Origin: Theobroma cacao
Taxonomy: Eukaryota > Streptophyta > Magnoliopsida > Malvales > Malvaceae
Reading direction: 5' to 3'
Assembly: GCF_000208745.1 (NCBI RefSeq)
Contig: NC_030851.1
Location: forward strand, 39,643,662 to 39,707,661
Length of the DNA: 64,000 nucleotides
Position numbers and translations under genes: made by a program. Positions 35,396 through 46,238 of this stretch are shown in pieces. Below the pieces are notes generated by a model that had not been told where the DNA came from, did no database searches, and saw nothing but the letters and a program-made list of their open reading frames with translations. Numbering within the stretch: the stretch's first letter is position 1; each line of letters begins with the position of its first letter.

Positions 35396-37395
35396 TGTTA
35401 AGTCTGGGAGAGCTCTAGCAAAAAGTTTATCAGTGACCAGGATATCGAAGATGTGATCATATCTCCTTTCTATCCAAGCGGATTTAAAGAAGCTCTTGAC
35501 TTGCTAGGATGAACTATGGACCCACTTCCAAGTGTCGGTAACACGTGTTCGTTTCTTGGTTCCATGGCTGCCACGCATTGCCCTTGGCCTTTGTCAGTTT
35601 TGAGAGTCTTGATTGGCCTCACCCTTGATATTTTTTCTCTGGCGCTTGGCTTCAGTATGACATCCAACCAAAGCTGTCGACGGAGCAATCCTACCCTGTA
35701 AAAAAGCTTGATATTTTCAAGTGGTCTGTCAATTGTCAACTGTCACATTGTCATCCCTTCCTCTCTCTCTCTCTCTACGGTCGCTGTCTGTGACTCGTGT
35801 CTATCCCGTGTAAGGTGCTCAACAGTTAACATGCCCTCAGGATTCGAGCAAAAAGTCTTAACGACTCGATAGGCATTTAATGGGAAGATTGGTGCTTACT
35901 GGTTAAAAGTTAAGAGTTAGACAACTACTCCGACAGGGCAATTTCACTCTGGCACTGGCATTCGATTAATACCCCATCTTTGTTAGTTAGTAGTTCCTAT
36001 CTTTTTAGTCACTTCTGACTATGTAATGGGTATTATCCAAATCGTTTATATAAGATTAGAATAGTTTATAAACAGGTTGAGGTTGAATATAGTTAATAAT
36101 TTTGATATAGATATTAAAATGTCTTCTATAATTACTTGATTTACATAAATATAATAATTAGGCTTGAGAGGTTAAAAGATGACAACATCCACATGATACT
36201 GCTCAGCAGGATGACCACATTCTGTCACCGTGCAGTTTCTCAAAACCCTTGCATTAAAAAGGGGGAACCAACCCTGGCAGAGAGCAACCTATCCTCAATT
36301 CTTAATACCAAAAGCCAGCCAGCCAGCCAGCCAGCCAACCTGCCTGCAGCCAGATGGTTTACCACGAAGGGGTGCCACCTAAGAACCCAGGCGGTTTGGC
36401 CTGAGCTAGGCCTTTGCCAAGCTGCTATGAAAAGGAAGGCTGAATGCTAATGCAGCCAGCAGCAACCGGTTGTGTTCTCAGGTCACCCCTTCGCGGTACT
36501 TCTATCTTCGCTTTTGTTTCTCACTGAATCACCATGCTTATGGCTACATTTTCGCAATAGAAGTACTTGTGTCCGAGTCCATTACCCCCTCTTCAAAACG
36601 TTAATCTGCCGAGGTATGCATTGTCTTCTCTTAAATCACTCATTGTGGGACGCTGAATTTGATATTTAATAAAAATTGATATATCATTAAATCAACTTAA
36701 AAATTCACTTTTTCATTTTTTTTAAATTAAAAAATATATATGAATCCATTTTTTCAAGGATGACAACGATATTACGAGATATTTTTTTATATATTGGTAA
36801 TTTAATTTGCTAACAATGTGATATGAATATAGATTTTGTTAAAAATTTAATATCTTATTTGTATTCTATCCATTTTGACATTTTATTCAAGTTGCAGGAT
36901 ATAAACAATTTTTTTTTTGTTTTTTGTTCTTAAGAAAACACAAAAAATAGCTTATTTCATATAAAATTAGTACGACCCACTATAATTTAACATCTTTTTC
37001 CAATTGAGTGACATCAAATTGTTATTGGAGTTATTTTATTGAGTGGGATTTTTTAAAAATATTTTTTGAATTTAATTTTTTTATTTAAGGGAAAAAAATA
37101 TAATTGATTGTCACAATAATTGCATTTTGGAATATTAAAATTATATATAAGAAAAAAAAGATTAATGTAAATTAAAGTTTTAAGACAATTTTAATGCTGT
37201 TGATTAATTAGGCTTCAACTCTTTTTCTTTTTTCTTTTTTTAAATTTAAAATGCATTTAACTATTATTTTAAACTGAAGTGCGGTGAGTCACAGTCGGTG
37301 AGAGGCGCACCACCGCTCACCGAATCTAAAATCCCCAAAACCCTCGAAGCAAACCCCTAAATCCGCAATTCGTCCGTACAATCCTCACCATAGAT
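35396..37395. other. Divergent intergenic region between NRP and ankyrin genes
   Basis: NRP copy B promoter on the left and ankyrin-gene leader on the right (from about 37280). An AGCC tetranucleotide microsatellite lies at 36312-36340 and a CT run at 35760-35777. ORFs at 36136-36450 and 36472-36669 run across low-complexity sequence and lack homology. Confidence 0.4.
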
Positions 37396-38870
37396 ATGGA
37401 AATCGATCCTCCAAAGAAACAAGAAGATCCCCAAATCAAAGATAAAGACCTCTTCAAAGCGGCGGAGACCGGCGATTCTTCCACATTCAAATCCCTTTCG
37501 CAAGACCAGCTCTCCAACTCTCTTAAACTCCGAAATGAAGACGGTCGGTCTCTCCTTCACGTCGCTGCCTCCTCCGCCCACCCCGAGGTAAGTCTATACT
37601 CTTTCTCTCCTAAATTTTCTTTTTTTTTTTGGAAATATTTGTTAATGTGAATGGAATCAATTACGTTAGGTGATGAAAATACTCTCAGCTGCTGCTGATG
37701 AATCAGTTCTGAATAGTTCCGATGAGGAAGGCTGGGCCCCGATTCACTCCGCCGCGAGCATTGGTAATTTGGAAATTATGGAAATTCTGTTGAGCAAAGG
37801 TTAGAGACTTTTCACGCTCATCCTAATGTACTAATTCGTTAATCTTATTCTGAATTCATTTGTGCATATATGTACTTAAATTGATTAAGATTCTTCTACC
37901 TGAGTTTAGGGAAAAATTTTACTATGCTGTAAATTTGGTTGTCAAGGATGATAATTGGGCATAAGTCGGTTGTTATGATTCTTGTCTCAAGTGTGGGAAT
38001 TTTTTCGTCTAGCTGATGATGTTTATCACTTTCTTTCAATTTACCTTTGTGAAGGAGCGAATGTTAATTTGAAAAATGACGGTGGCCGCACGGCTCTCCA
38101 CTATGCTGCTAGCAAGGGACGGTTGAAGATTGCTGAGCTTCTGATCTCGCACGGTGCAAAGATTAATTCGAAGGACAAGGCTTGTAACTTCACACACAAA
38201 TCGTTTTGCCTTATATAGGCGCTGTATTTTTTCTTTTTTCTTTTGCTTTTCATTTCTCGAGCAGTATTTTCATTATAACTTCCATCTCATATGCTGATAA
38301 TGTGATTCAATGCAGGTAGGATGCACCCCATTGCACAGGGCAGCTAGCACCGGAAACTCAGCGTTATGTGAATTCCTAATTGAGGAAGGAGCAGAAGTTG
38401 ATGCTGAAGACAGAGCTGGCCAAACTCCTCTTCTGAATGCGGTCATTTGTCAGAACAAGGAGGTACTTTCTTTGAACTTTAAGAAACATAAGTTTGAAGC
38501 TTGCTGACTATGCTCCCCATTCCGGCTCATTAACCTCATCTATTTTTCATTTTCTTTTCATTAGTGTTACATTTGACATAACTGCTAGTAATGCACAATT
38601 TAGACTAGTTAGTTTTAAGCTACTATACTGAGTTACATTACTGTTAAATAGTGAGTTAAGATGGGGAACATCTTACAAAACGTTGTTGACTTTTGGAATT
38701 TTTTTCCTGTCAAATTATATTTGTTTGGTTGACAGGTAGCCCTCCTTCTTATAAGACATGGAGCAGATGTGGACATAGAGGACAAGGAAGGATACACTGT
38801 GTTTGGCCGAGCTTCAGATGATTTTAGACCGAAATTGGTTGATGCTGCCAAGGCTATGCTTGAAGGATGA
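37396..38870 (+). CDS. Gankyrin-like ankyrin-repeat protein (26S proteasome subunit PSMD10 type)
   Basis: Five exons: 37396-37587, 37670-37799, 38055-38179, 38316-38462, 38736-38870, giving 242 residues. After an acidic N-terminus (MEIDPPKKQED) come about six ankyrin repeats with the usual cores: GRSLLHVAAS, GWAPIHSAASIGN, GRTALHYAASKGR, GCTPLHRAASTGN and GQTPLLNAV. The tail is YTVFGRASDDF...AKAMLEG. Ankyrin arrays mediate protein binding; the animal homologue chaperones the Rpt3 subunit during proteasome assembly, and a similar role in plants is inference. The intron after 38179 requires a GC donor (GACAAG/GCTTGT); a GT four bases further would break the frame into GCTPLH. The last exon's end is copied downstream at 41713 as part of the UGT segmental duplication. 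Confidence 0.92.
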
Positions 38871-39781
38871 ATGACTCTTGGCAGGTGGCTGGAGTGTGAT
38901 GTGCTCATTAAAAGTAAATTTCTGGACAAATTGCACAAATAACGGACAAAAAGAAAGCACTCTCGAACTTTATTTTGTTTTTATCAATCCATCTTGTGAA
39001 GAATCTATTGGAGCATTGAAACAGGAGTTTGCTTTAGATTTATTAGGTGAAGGATCAATGTGCTGCATATTTTCAACTAGATTTCTGTCCCTCCCCAACC
39101 TGCCCTTCTTTCACAGTGCGCTGCTGCTGGTTTTGACCATGGAGCAGTCTCTCTCTCTCTCTCTCTTGCTTTCTTCTCTATAGCCTCAAATCTGTCAGTA
39201 AGTAGTACGTTCCTTTCCGTTTGGTTTGAAGGAAAAGAAAACAGAGAAAGTACAGAGGGAACCATTGCCAAGGTGGTGATAAGCTCTAGACATGCAGGAG
39301 ATGGTGGGGAGAACAAGGGTGTAAGTGACGTCTGACCCATTTATACTTAACCCAAATTGAGTTTTTTGTCGACCTATCTAGGACATAGCTTTATATTTGG
39401 ATTTCTTCACAACTAGGTGGAGAGGAAAGAGAGTGCTGGCTTTCATGAGCTTAAGTCAGCTATGCTTATTACCAGTTTTGTAAGAATTTTTGTAATAGTT
39501 TTTCTGTATGCTTGAAAGTTAAAACTGTCTCCTTTCGGTACTAGCAGATCCTTAACACGTTCCAACTATCTAAGGCTGTGTAAGCTGTAAGGTAAACGTA
39601 AATATAATAATCTCCATTTTCCCTGTGATGATTCAAGAAAGTTAGTTGGTTATATTTTATTGTCCTTGGATTAGAGAATCAAAGGATATAATAATAATCC
39701 CACGTTATAAGAAGAAACGATGAACACCCACTCTCTCCGCTAGTCCAGGCTACAGCTTTGCAATTTCCATACTCTGTAAAG
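38871..39781 (+). promoter_or_regulatory. Ankyrin 3' region and UGT copy 1 promoter (duplicated at 41732-42628)
   Basis: About 900 bases shared with the region before UGT copy 2, with scattered substitutions and small indels. It contains a (CT)n run at about 39152-39170, absent or shorter in the second copy. No gene is present; a 101-codon ORF (38878-39183) has a counterpart at 41741-42040 but overlaps an untranslated region and has no family features. The last 120 bases before the ATG hold the probable UGT core promoter. Confidence 0.6.
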
Positions 39782-41179
39782 ATGTCGAACTCCGATGGTA
39801 TCCAATCCTGTCTTCATGTAGCTCTCTTACCTAGCTCTGGCATGGGTCATCTGATACCTTTCCTTCGACTTGCTGCCTCGTTTCTCCGCTGCCATTGCCA
39901 ACTCACTTTGATCACCACAGACCCTGTGGTCTCCCTGGCTGAATCTCAACTCATCTCTCGTTTCCTTTCTGCGTTTCCTCCAGTTACTGAAAAGAAATTT
40001 ACACTCCTCCCTCTTGATCCAGCCACGGCCAATTCCACCGACCCTTTTACGCTCCAATGGGAGACTATTCGCCGGTCAGCACATCTTCTGTCTCCTCTCA
40101 TCTCCTCTCTATCTCCACCTCTCTCATTTATCGTCACTGATATAACCTTGATGTCCTCTGTCATTCCAATCACTGCAAACCTGTGTCTCCCTAACTACAT
40201 GCTCTTCACATCGTCAGCCAGAATGTTCTCCCTTTTGGCATACTTCCCTTCAACCAAGACTGCTGATGGTTCTTTTCAGTTTGGCAATGTCATTGAAATT
40301 CCAGGCATTCCACCAATACCCAGATCATCACTGCCTCCTGTACTTTTAAACTCAAACAGTCTATTTGCTAAAAATTTTTCAGAAAACAGTCAGACGATCA
40401 CTAAATTGAACGGGGTTTTGATCAACACCTTTGAAGGGCTAGAAAAACAAGCTCTAGATGTGCTTAATAGTGCAAAAGGGTTGCCGACAGTGTTCCCTAT
40501 CGGACCTCTTCTGCGCTGTGAGTTTGAGGGAGCAGAATCTCTTGCCACTTTGAAGTGGCTTGACAATCAAAAGGAAGGGTCGGTACTATATGTTGGCTTC
40601 GGAAGTAGGACAGCCACGTCAAAGGAGCAAATAAGAGAGATCGGGATGGGGCTACTCTTGAGTGGATGTAAATTCTTGTGGGTGGTGAGGACTAAGATAC
40701 TTGACAAAGAGGAAGAAGAGGGTTTGGATGAGATACTGGGGTATGAACTAATGCAGAGGATCAAGAGTAGTAATAATGGTTTGGTCGTAAAAGAATGGGT
40801 GAATCAATTTGAAATACTAAGTCACAAGGCTGTGGGTGGTTTCCTGAGCCATTGCGGGTGGAATTCGGTGGTGGAGGCTGCCCTGAATGGAGTGCCTATG
40901 CTGGCATGTCCACAACGTCAGTTTGGGGATCAGAGGATTAATCTAGAGGTGGTTGAAGCCGCGGGATGGGTCCTGTGTGTGAAGAGTTCGGGGTGGGGTG
41001 AGGATGTTTTGTTGAAGGGAGAGGAGATTGGGGAGAAAATTAAAGAACTCATGGCCAGTGAATCAGTAAAACTGGAAGCCGCAAGAATTGGTCAAGAGGC
41101 AAGGAAGGCCGCTGGGGTTGGTGGAAGTTGCGAGGATTCGCTCAAGAAACTTTTGCAGAGCTGGAACAAGGCGCACTGA
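39782..41179 (+). CDS. UGT708: UGT708-type glycosyltransferase (putative C-glycosyltransferase), copy 1
   Basis: Intronless GT1 glycosyltransferase, 465 residues. It transfers sugar from a UDP-sugar to small acceptors; the UGT708 clade includes flavonoid/2-hydroxyflavanone C-glucosyltransferases. The catalytic His is in SSGMGHL (His23) and an Asp lies in SFIVTDITL. The C-terminal PSPG box begins [15 protein letters not shown] and continues [17 protein letters not shown]. Two departures from the clade are visible in that box: the usual WPQHGDQ is CPQRQFGDQ, with Trp changed to Cys and two extra residues before the Asp-Gln pair that contacts the sugar. This may change donor use or activity. Start 39782 (MSNSDG) is chosen because copies 3 and 4 begin the same way; an in-frame ATG lies 24 bases upstream. 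The 3' half is almost identical to copy 3. Confidence 0.9.
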   Translation: MSNSDGIQSCLHVALLPSSGMGHLIPFLRLAASFLRCHCQLTLITTDPVVSLAESQLISRFLSAFPPVTEKKFTLLPLDPATANSTDPFTLQWETIRRSAHLLSPLISSLSPPLSFIVTDITLMSSVIPITANLCLPNYMLFTSSARMFSLLAYFPSTKTADGSFQFGNVIEIPGIPPIPRSSLPPVLLNSNSLFAKNFSENSQTITKLNGVLINTFEGLEKQALDVLNSAKGLPTVFPIGPLLRCEFEGAESLATLKWLDNQKEGSVLYVGFGSRTATSKEQIREIGMGLLLSGCKFLWVVRTKILDKEEEEGLDEILGYELMQRIKSSNNGLVVKEWVNQFEILSHKAVGGFLSHCGWNSVVEAALNGVPMLACPQRQFGDQRINLEVVEAAGWVLCVKSSGWGEDVLLKGEEIGEKIKELMASESVKLEAARIGQEARKAAGVGGSCEDSLKKLLQSWNKAH

Positions 41180-41690
41180 GAGATTCATGGATTCATTTCT
41201 CTGACAGTTAGCAGCTTCGTGCCAGCTATTCTCTGTTTAGTGTTCTCATATATGTTTTATTACCACTTGTTTGTGCCATATGTAGTCTTGTTGTAGGTTG
41301 CAACTGGCTTTGTTTTACCGGCAGGTGGCCATTCCGACAACAGCTGTTTATAATCCAATTAATAAGATATTATTTCTATGGCAATCAAAATCTCTCAGAC
41401 GCGACCTCGATTTCCTCTCTCTCTCTCTCTCACCCTCATTCCAGTCACCTGAAATCTGTCTCCCTACCTTCATTTTCCATTACTGTACGTTTCCAGGGCT
41501 GATGATGGTTCTTTACAGTTCGGTGATGTGATCTATGTTCCAGGCATTGATCCATTACTACCAAGATCATCACCTGCTCCACCACTGTTAAACTCGAACA
41601 GTCATTGCAAAAGTTTTCTGAGAAGACAGTCCCAATCTCTTGAAACTCAATGGGGTGCTGCTGCTCAACACGTTTGAAGGGCTGGAAAAT
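41180..41690 (+). pseudogene. UGT downstream region with a UGT relic (relic a)
   Basis: From about 41499 to 41690 the sequence encodes, with frame changes, a middle fragment of the same UGT family: ADDGSLQFGDVIYVPGIDP, LLNSNS, and after a frame break LNG-like sequence and FEGLE. The rest of the gene is absent. The whole stretch from the copy 1 stop codon onwards is repeated almost exactly after copy 3 (46239-46746). A (TC)n run lies at about 41416-41432. Confidence 0.75.
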
Positions 41691-41712
41691 TAAAATTATT
41701 GCAAAAGTTTTC

Positions 41713-41731
41713 AAGGCTATGCTTGAAGGAT
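41713..41731 (+). pseudogene. Duplicated tail of the ankyrin gene
   Basis: These bases repeat the last codons and stop of the ankyrin gene (AKAMLEG region, 38850 onwards) and continue directly into a copy of its 3' flank. It marks the left breakpoint of a segmental duplication with an offset of 2863 bases. It has no coding function here. Confidence 0.85.
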
Positions 41732-42628
41732 GAATGACTCATGGCAGGTGGCTGGAGTGTGATGTGCTCATTAAAAGTAAATTTCTGGACAAATTGCACA
41801 AATTACGGACAAAAAGAGAACACTCTTGAACTTTATTTTGTTTTTATCAATCCATCTTGTGAAGAATCTATTGGAGCATTGAAACAGGAGTTTGCTTTAG
41901 ATTTATTAGGTGAAGGATCAATGTGCTGCATATTTTCAACTAGATTTCTGTCCTTCCCCAACCTGCCCTTCTTTCACAGTGCGCTGCTGCTGGTTTTGAC
42001 CATGGAGCAGTCTTTCTCTCTCTTGTTTTCTTCTCTATAGCCTCAAATCTGTCAGTAAGTAGTATGTTCCTTTCTGTTTGGTTGGAAGGAAAAGAAAAGA
42101 GAGAAAGTACAGGGGGAACCATAGCCAAGGTGGTGATAAGCTCTAGACATGCAGGATATGGTGGGGGAAAAAAGGGTGTAAATAACGTCTGACCCATTCA
42201 TACTTAACCCAAATTGAGTTATTTGTCGACCTATCCAGGACAGCTTTATATTTGGATTTCTTCACAACTAGGTGGAGAGGAAAGAGAGTGCTGGCTTTCA
42301 TGAGCTTAAGTCAGCTATGCTTATTTTCAGTTCTGTAAGAATTTTTGTTGTACGTTTTTTGTATGCTTGAAAGTTAAAAACTGTGTCTCCATTCGGTACT
42401 AGCAGATCCGTAACACGTTCCAACTACTTAAGGCTGTGCAAGGTAAACGTAAATATAATAATCTCCATTTTCCCTGTGATGATTCAAGAAAGTTGGTTAT
42501 ATTTTATTGTCCTTGGATTAGAGAATCAAAGGACATAATAATAATCCCACGTTATAAGAAGAAACGATGAATACCCACTCTCTCCACTAATCCAAGCTAC
42601 AGCTTTGCAATTTCCGTACTCTGTAAAG

Positions 42629-43948
42629 ATGTCGAACTCCTATGTTATCCAATCCTGTCTTCATGTAGCTCTCTTACCTAGCTCTGGCATGGGTCATCTG
42701 ATACCTTTCCTTCTACTTGCTGCCTCGTTTCTCCGCTACCATTGTCAACTCACTTTGATCACCTCAGACCCTGTGGTCCCCCTGGCTGAATCTCAACTCA
42801 TCTCTCGTTTCCTCTCTACCTTTTCTAAAGTTACTGAAAAGAAGTCTACTCTCCTCCCTCTTGATCCAGCCACGACCAATTCCGCTGACCCTTTTACACT
42901 GCAGTGGGAAAAGTATTCGCCGGTCAGCACATCTTCTCTCTCCTCTCATCTCCTCGCTATCTCCACCTCTCTCATTTATCGTCACCGATATATCCTTGCA
43001 GTCCTCTATCATTCCAATCACTGCAAACCTGTGACGCCCTAACTACATACTCTTCGTGTCATCAGCCAGAATGTTCTCCTTTTTGGCATACTTTCCTTCA
43101 ACCAAGACTGATGATGGTCCTTTTCAATTTGGCAATGCCATTGAAATTCCTAGCATTCCAGCAATACCCAGATCATCACTGCCTCCTGTACTTTTAAACT
43201 CAAACAGTCTATTTGCCAAAAAAATTTCAGAAAACAGTCAGACCATTACTAAAGTGAACGGGGTTTTGATCAACAAATATGAAGGGCTAGAAAAATAAGT
43301 TCTAGATATGCTTAATAGTGCAAAAGGGTTGCCGCCAGTGTTCCCCGTTGGACCTCTTCTGCCCTGTGAGTTCGAGGGACCAGAATCTCTCGCCACTTTG
43401 AAGTGGCTTGAGGATCAATAGAAAGGGCCAGTACTATATGTTGTAGGACAGCCACGTCAAAGGAGCAAATAAGAGAGATAGCGATGGGACTAGTCGTGAG
43501 TGGGTGTAAACTGTTGCGGCTGGCGAGGACTAAAATAGTTGACAAAGAGGAAGAAGAAGGTTTGGACAAGATACTGGAGCATGAACTCATGCAGAGGATC
43601 AAGAGTAGTAATAACGGTTTGGTCGTAAAAGAATGGGTGAATCAATGTGAAATACTAAGTCATAAGGCTGTGGGTTGGTTCATGAGCCATTGCGGGTGGA
43701 ATTAGGTGGTGGAGGCTGCCTTGAATGGTGTGCCTTTGCTGGCATGTCCAAAACGTATGTTCGGGGATCAGAGGATTGATGTGAAGGTGATTGAAGCGCT
43801 CGGATGGGGCCTGTGTGTGAAGAGATGGGGGTGGGGTGAGGATGTTGTGTCGAAAGGAGAGGAGATCGGTGAGAAAATCAAACAACTTGTGGCGAGTGAA
43901 TAATTAAAACTGGGAGCTGCAACAATCAGTCAAGCGGCAAGGAAGGCT
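42629..43948 (+). pseudogene. UGT708-type glycosyltransferase, copy 2, pseudogene
   Basis: Aligned by eye with copies 1 and 3, this copy is clearly dead. It has one inserted base near 42909 shortly after [13 protein letters not shown] at 43032-43034, TAA at 43296-43298, TAG at 43419-43421, a 10-base deletion near 43443 in the segment encoding the FGSRTATS strand, TAG at 43703-43705 directly after HCGWN, and TAA at 43901-43903. The last ~40 codons are missing: similarity stops near 43948 and AT-rich DNA follows. It still carries the two-residue PSPG insertion (CPKRMFGDQ), so that change predates the duplications among copies 1-3. Its upstream region is a copy of that of copy 1. Confidence 0.92.
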
Positions 43949-44840
43949 TTATGTTCTCGTTTCTTTTCCCCTCTTTTTATTAAAAGATCTTCAATTTTTT
44001 TTTCATTATCTAATTGAATTATTTATCTTTTGATTTTTTTTAAACTTTGTGTTTTTTCATTCTTTTTTAATTTTCTTCTTTTTTCAAGATTTTTTAATTT
44101 TTTTCCACGTTATGCTAACTTTTTAAAAATATTTCTTAGATTAAACAATCGTTAATTTTTATTTAATAGTAAATAAAAGTTTTTATTTAAAAAAAATAAA
44201 TTATACAATTAATCTATATACTCTGATAAAGTGATGGATTTAGTTTTTGCATAATCATTTGTAAATTTTAAATATATGCACATTTTAAAATTGACAATAA
44301 CAATTCAATAATTATCAATATTAAATTTTTTTTATTATATTTGCTGNATAATTTAAATTTTTTTATGTATTATGCTGATTATATAACGTTGAATATGATG
44401 TATCAATGATGATATAATATTTTTCAATACTCTTTTTACTACTTTAATTTATGAAGTACAAAAATTTAATTTTTCTTTATTTCATTATATTCTTATCCTA
44501 AATCATAAAAGCCTATTCATATTTTGATCTATTTCTTTTTTAATTCTATTTAAAATTATTAATTCACGTTAAATAATTTTATGTCCATACTTATAAAATT
44601 CGTTTTAATGCTTAATCAGGTCCTGGGAACACTACTATTAGACTGTGCCTCCGTTCAGGCGGTGTAAGGTAAAAGTAAATATAAGAGTCACCATTTTCAC
44701 CGTTATGGCTTTATTTTACTGTGCTGGGGTTAGAAAAAAATAAGGAGCCTATAAAAATCCCACTTTATGAGAAAAGATAAACACCCACTCTCTTCCACTC
44801 ATCTAAGCTACAGCATTGCAATCACAGTACGCCCTAGAAC
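43949..44840. other. AT-rich insertion-like DNA and UGT copy 3 promoter
   Basis: From 43949 to about 44610 the DNA is extremely AT-rich and unrelated to the flanks of the other UGT copies; it replaces the end of copy 2. It contains the only ambiguous base (44347). From about 44640 homology to the other UGT promoters resumes (GTAAGGTAAAAGTAAATATAA-type block), and a TATAAAAA box at 44750-44757 lies 84 bases before the start codon. Confidence 0.5.
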
Positions 44841-46238
44841 ATGTCAAACGCCGATCTTATCCACACCCGTATTCATGTAGCTCTCTTCCCTAGCTCTGGC
44901 ATGGGTCACCTGACACCTTTCCTTCGATTTGCTGCCGCGCTTCTCCGCTGCCATTGTCAACTCACTTTGATCACCACAGACCCTGTGGTCTCCCTGGCTG
45001 AATCTCAACTCATCTCTCGTTTCCTCTCTGCCTTTCCTCAAGTTACTGAAAAGAAGATTACTCTCCTCCCTCTTGATCCAGCCACGATCAATTCCGCCGA
45101 CCCTTTTACACTCCAATGGGAAACTATTCGCCGGTCAGCACATCTTCTCTCTCCTCTCATCTCCTCGCTATCTCCACCTCTCTCATTTATCGTCACCGAT
45201 ATATCCTTGCAGTCCTCTATCATTCCAATCACTGCAAATCTGCGTCTCCCTAACTACATACTCTTTATATCATCAGCCAGAATGTTCTCCCTTTTGGCAT
45301 ACTTTCCTTCAACCAAGACTGATGATGGTTCTTTTCAATTTGGCAATGTCATTGAAATTCCTGGCATTCCACCAATACCCAGATCATCACTGCCTCCTGT
45401 ACTTTTAAACTCAAACAGTCCATTTGCTAAAAATTTTTCAGAAGGCAGTCAGACTATCACTAAAGTGAACGGGGTTTTGATCAACACCTTTGATGGGCTA
45501 GAAAAACAAGCTCTAGATATGCTTAATACTGTAAAAGGGTTGCCGCCAGTGTTCCCCGTCGGACCCCTTCTGCCCTGTGAGTTTGAGGGACCAGAATCTC
45601 TTGCCACTTTGAAGTGGCTTGAGGATCAAAAGGAAGGGTCAGTACTATTTGTTTGCTTCGGAAGTAGGACAGCCACGTCAAAGGAGCAAATAAGAGAGAT
45701 CGGGATGGGGCTACTCTTGAGTGGATGTAAATTCTTGTGGGTGGTGAGGACTAAGATACTTGACAAAGAGGAAGAAGAGGGTTTGGATGAGATACTGGGG
45801 TATGAACTAATGCAGAGGATCAAGAGTAGTAATAATGGTTTGGTCGTAAAAGAATGGGTGAATCAATGTGAAATACTAAGTCACAAGGCTGTGGGTGGTT
45901 TCCTGAGCCATTGCGGGTGGAATTCGGTGGTGGAGGCTGCCCTGAATGGAGTGCCTATGCTGGCATGTCCACAACGTCAGTTTGGGGATCAGAGGATTAA
46001 TCTCGAGGTGGTTGAAGCCGCGGGATGGGTCCTGTGTGTGAAGAGTTCGGGGTGGGGTGAGGATGTTTTGTTGAAGGGAGAGGAGATTGGGGAGAAAATT
46101 AAAGAACTCATGGCCAGTGAATCAGTAAAATTGGAAGCCGCAAGAATTGGTCAAGAGGCAAGGAAGGCCGCTGGGGTTGGTGGAAGTTGCGAGGATTCGC
46201 TCAAGAAACTTTTGCAGAGCTGGAACAAGGCGCACTGA
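44841..46238 (+). CDS. UGT708: UGT708-type glycosyltransferase (putative C-glycosyltransferase), copy 3
   Basis: Intronless, 465 residues, same architecture as copy 1: catalytic SSGMGHL (His23), acceptor-domain motif [20 protein letters not shown] and a PSPG box from [15 protein letters not shown] to CPQRQFGDQ, with the same Trp-to-Cys change and two-residue insertion. The 5' half resembles pseudogene copy 2 (for example [23 protein letters not shown]). From about 45655 onwards it is nearly identical to copy 1, with about three differences in the remaining ~580 coding bases. This mosaic pattern points to gene conversion or unequal crossing-over. The start is the only upstream ATG of the frame and has the conserved MSN beginning. 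A TATA box lies at 44750. Confidence 0.92.
   Translation: MSNADLIHTRIHVALFPSSGMGHLTPFLRFAAALLRCHCQLTLITTDPVVSLAESQLISRFLSAFPQVTEKKITLLPLDPATINSADPFTLQWETIRRSAHLLSPLISSLSPPLSFIVTDISLQSSIIPITANLRLPNYILFISSARMFSLLAYFPSTKTDDGSFQFGNVIEIPGIPPIPRSSLPPVLLNSNSPFAKNFSEGSQTITKVNGVLINTFDGLEKQALDMLNTVKGLPPVFPVGPLLPCEFEGPESLATLKWLEDQKEGSVLFVCFGSRTATSKEQIREIGMGLLLSGCKFLWVVRTKILDKEEEEGLDEILGYELMQRIKSSNNGLVVKEWVNQCEILSHKAVGGFLSHCGWNSVVEAALNGVPMLACPQRQFGDQRINLEVVEAAGWVLCVKSSGWGEDVLLKGEEIGEKIKELMASESVKLEAARIGQEARKAAGVGGSCEDSLKKLLQSWNKAH

Noticed and set aside
36136..36450. ORF across an AGCC microsatellite
   Set aside because: The QPASQPA-type peptide comes from the repeat; no family, signal peptide or peptide-hormone motif.
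38878..42040. A ~100-codon ORF conserved in both copies of the ankyrin 3' flank (38878-39183 and 41741-42040)
   Set aside because: Conservation is explained by the recent segmental duplication; it begins 8 bases after the ankyrin stop and its end differs between copies by microsatellite length.
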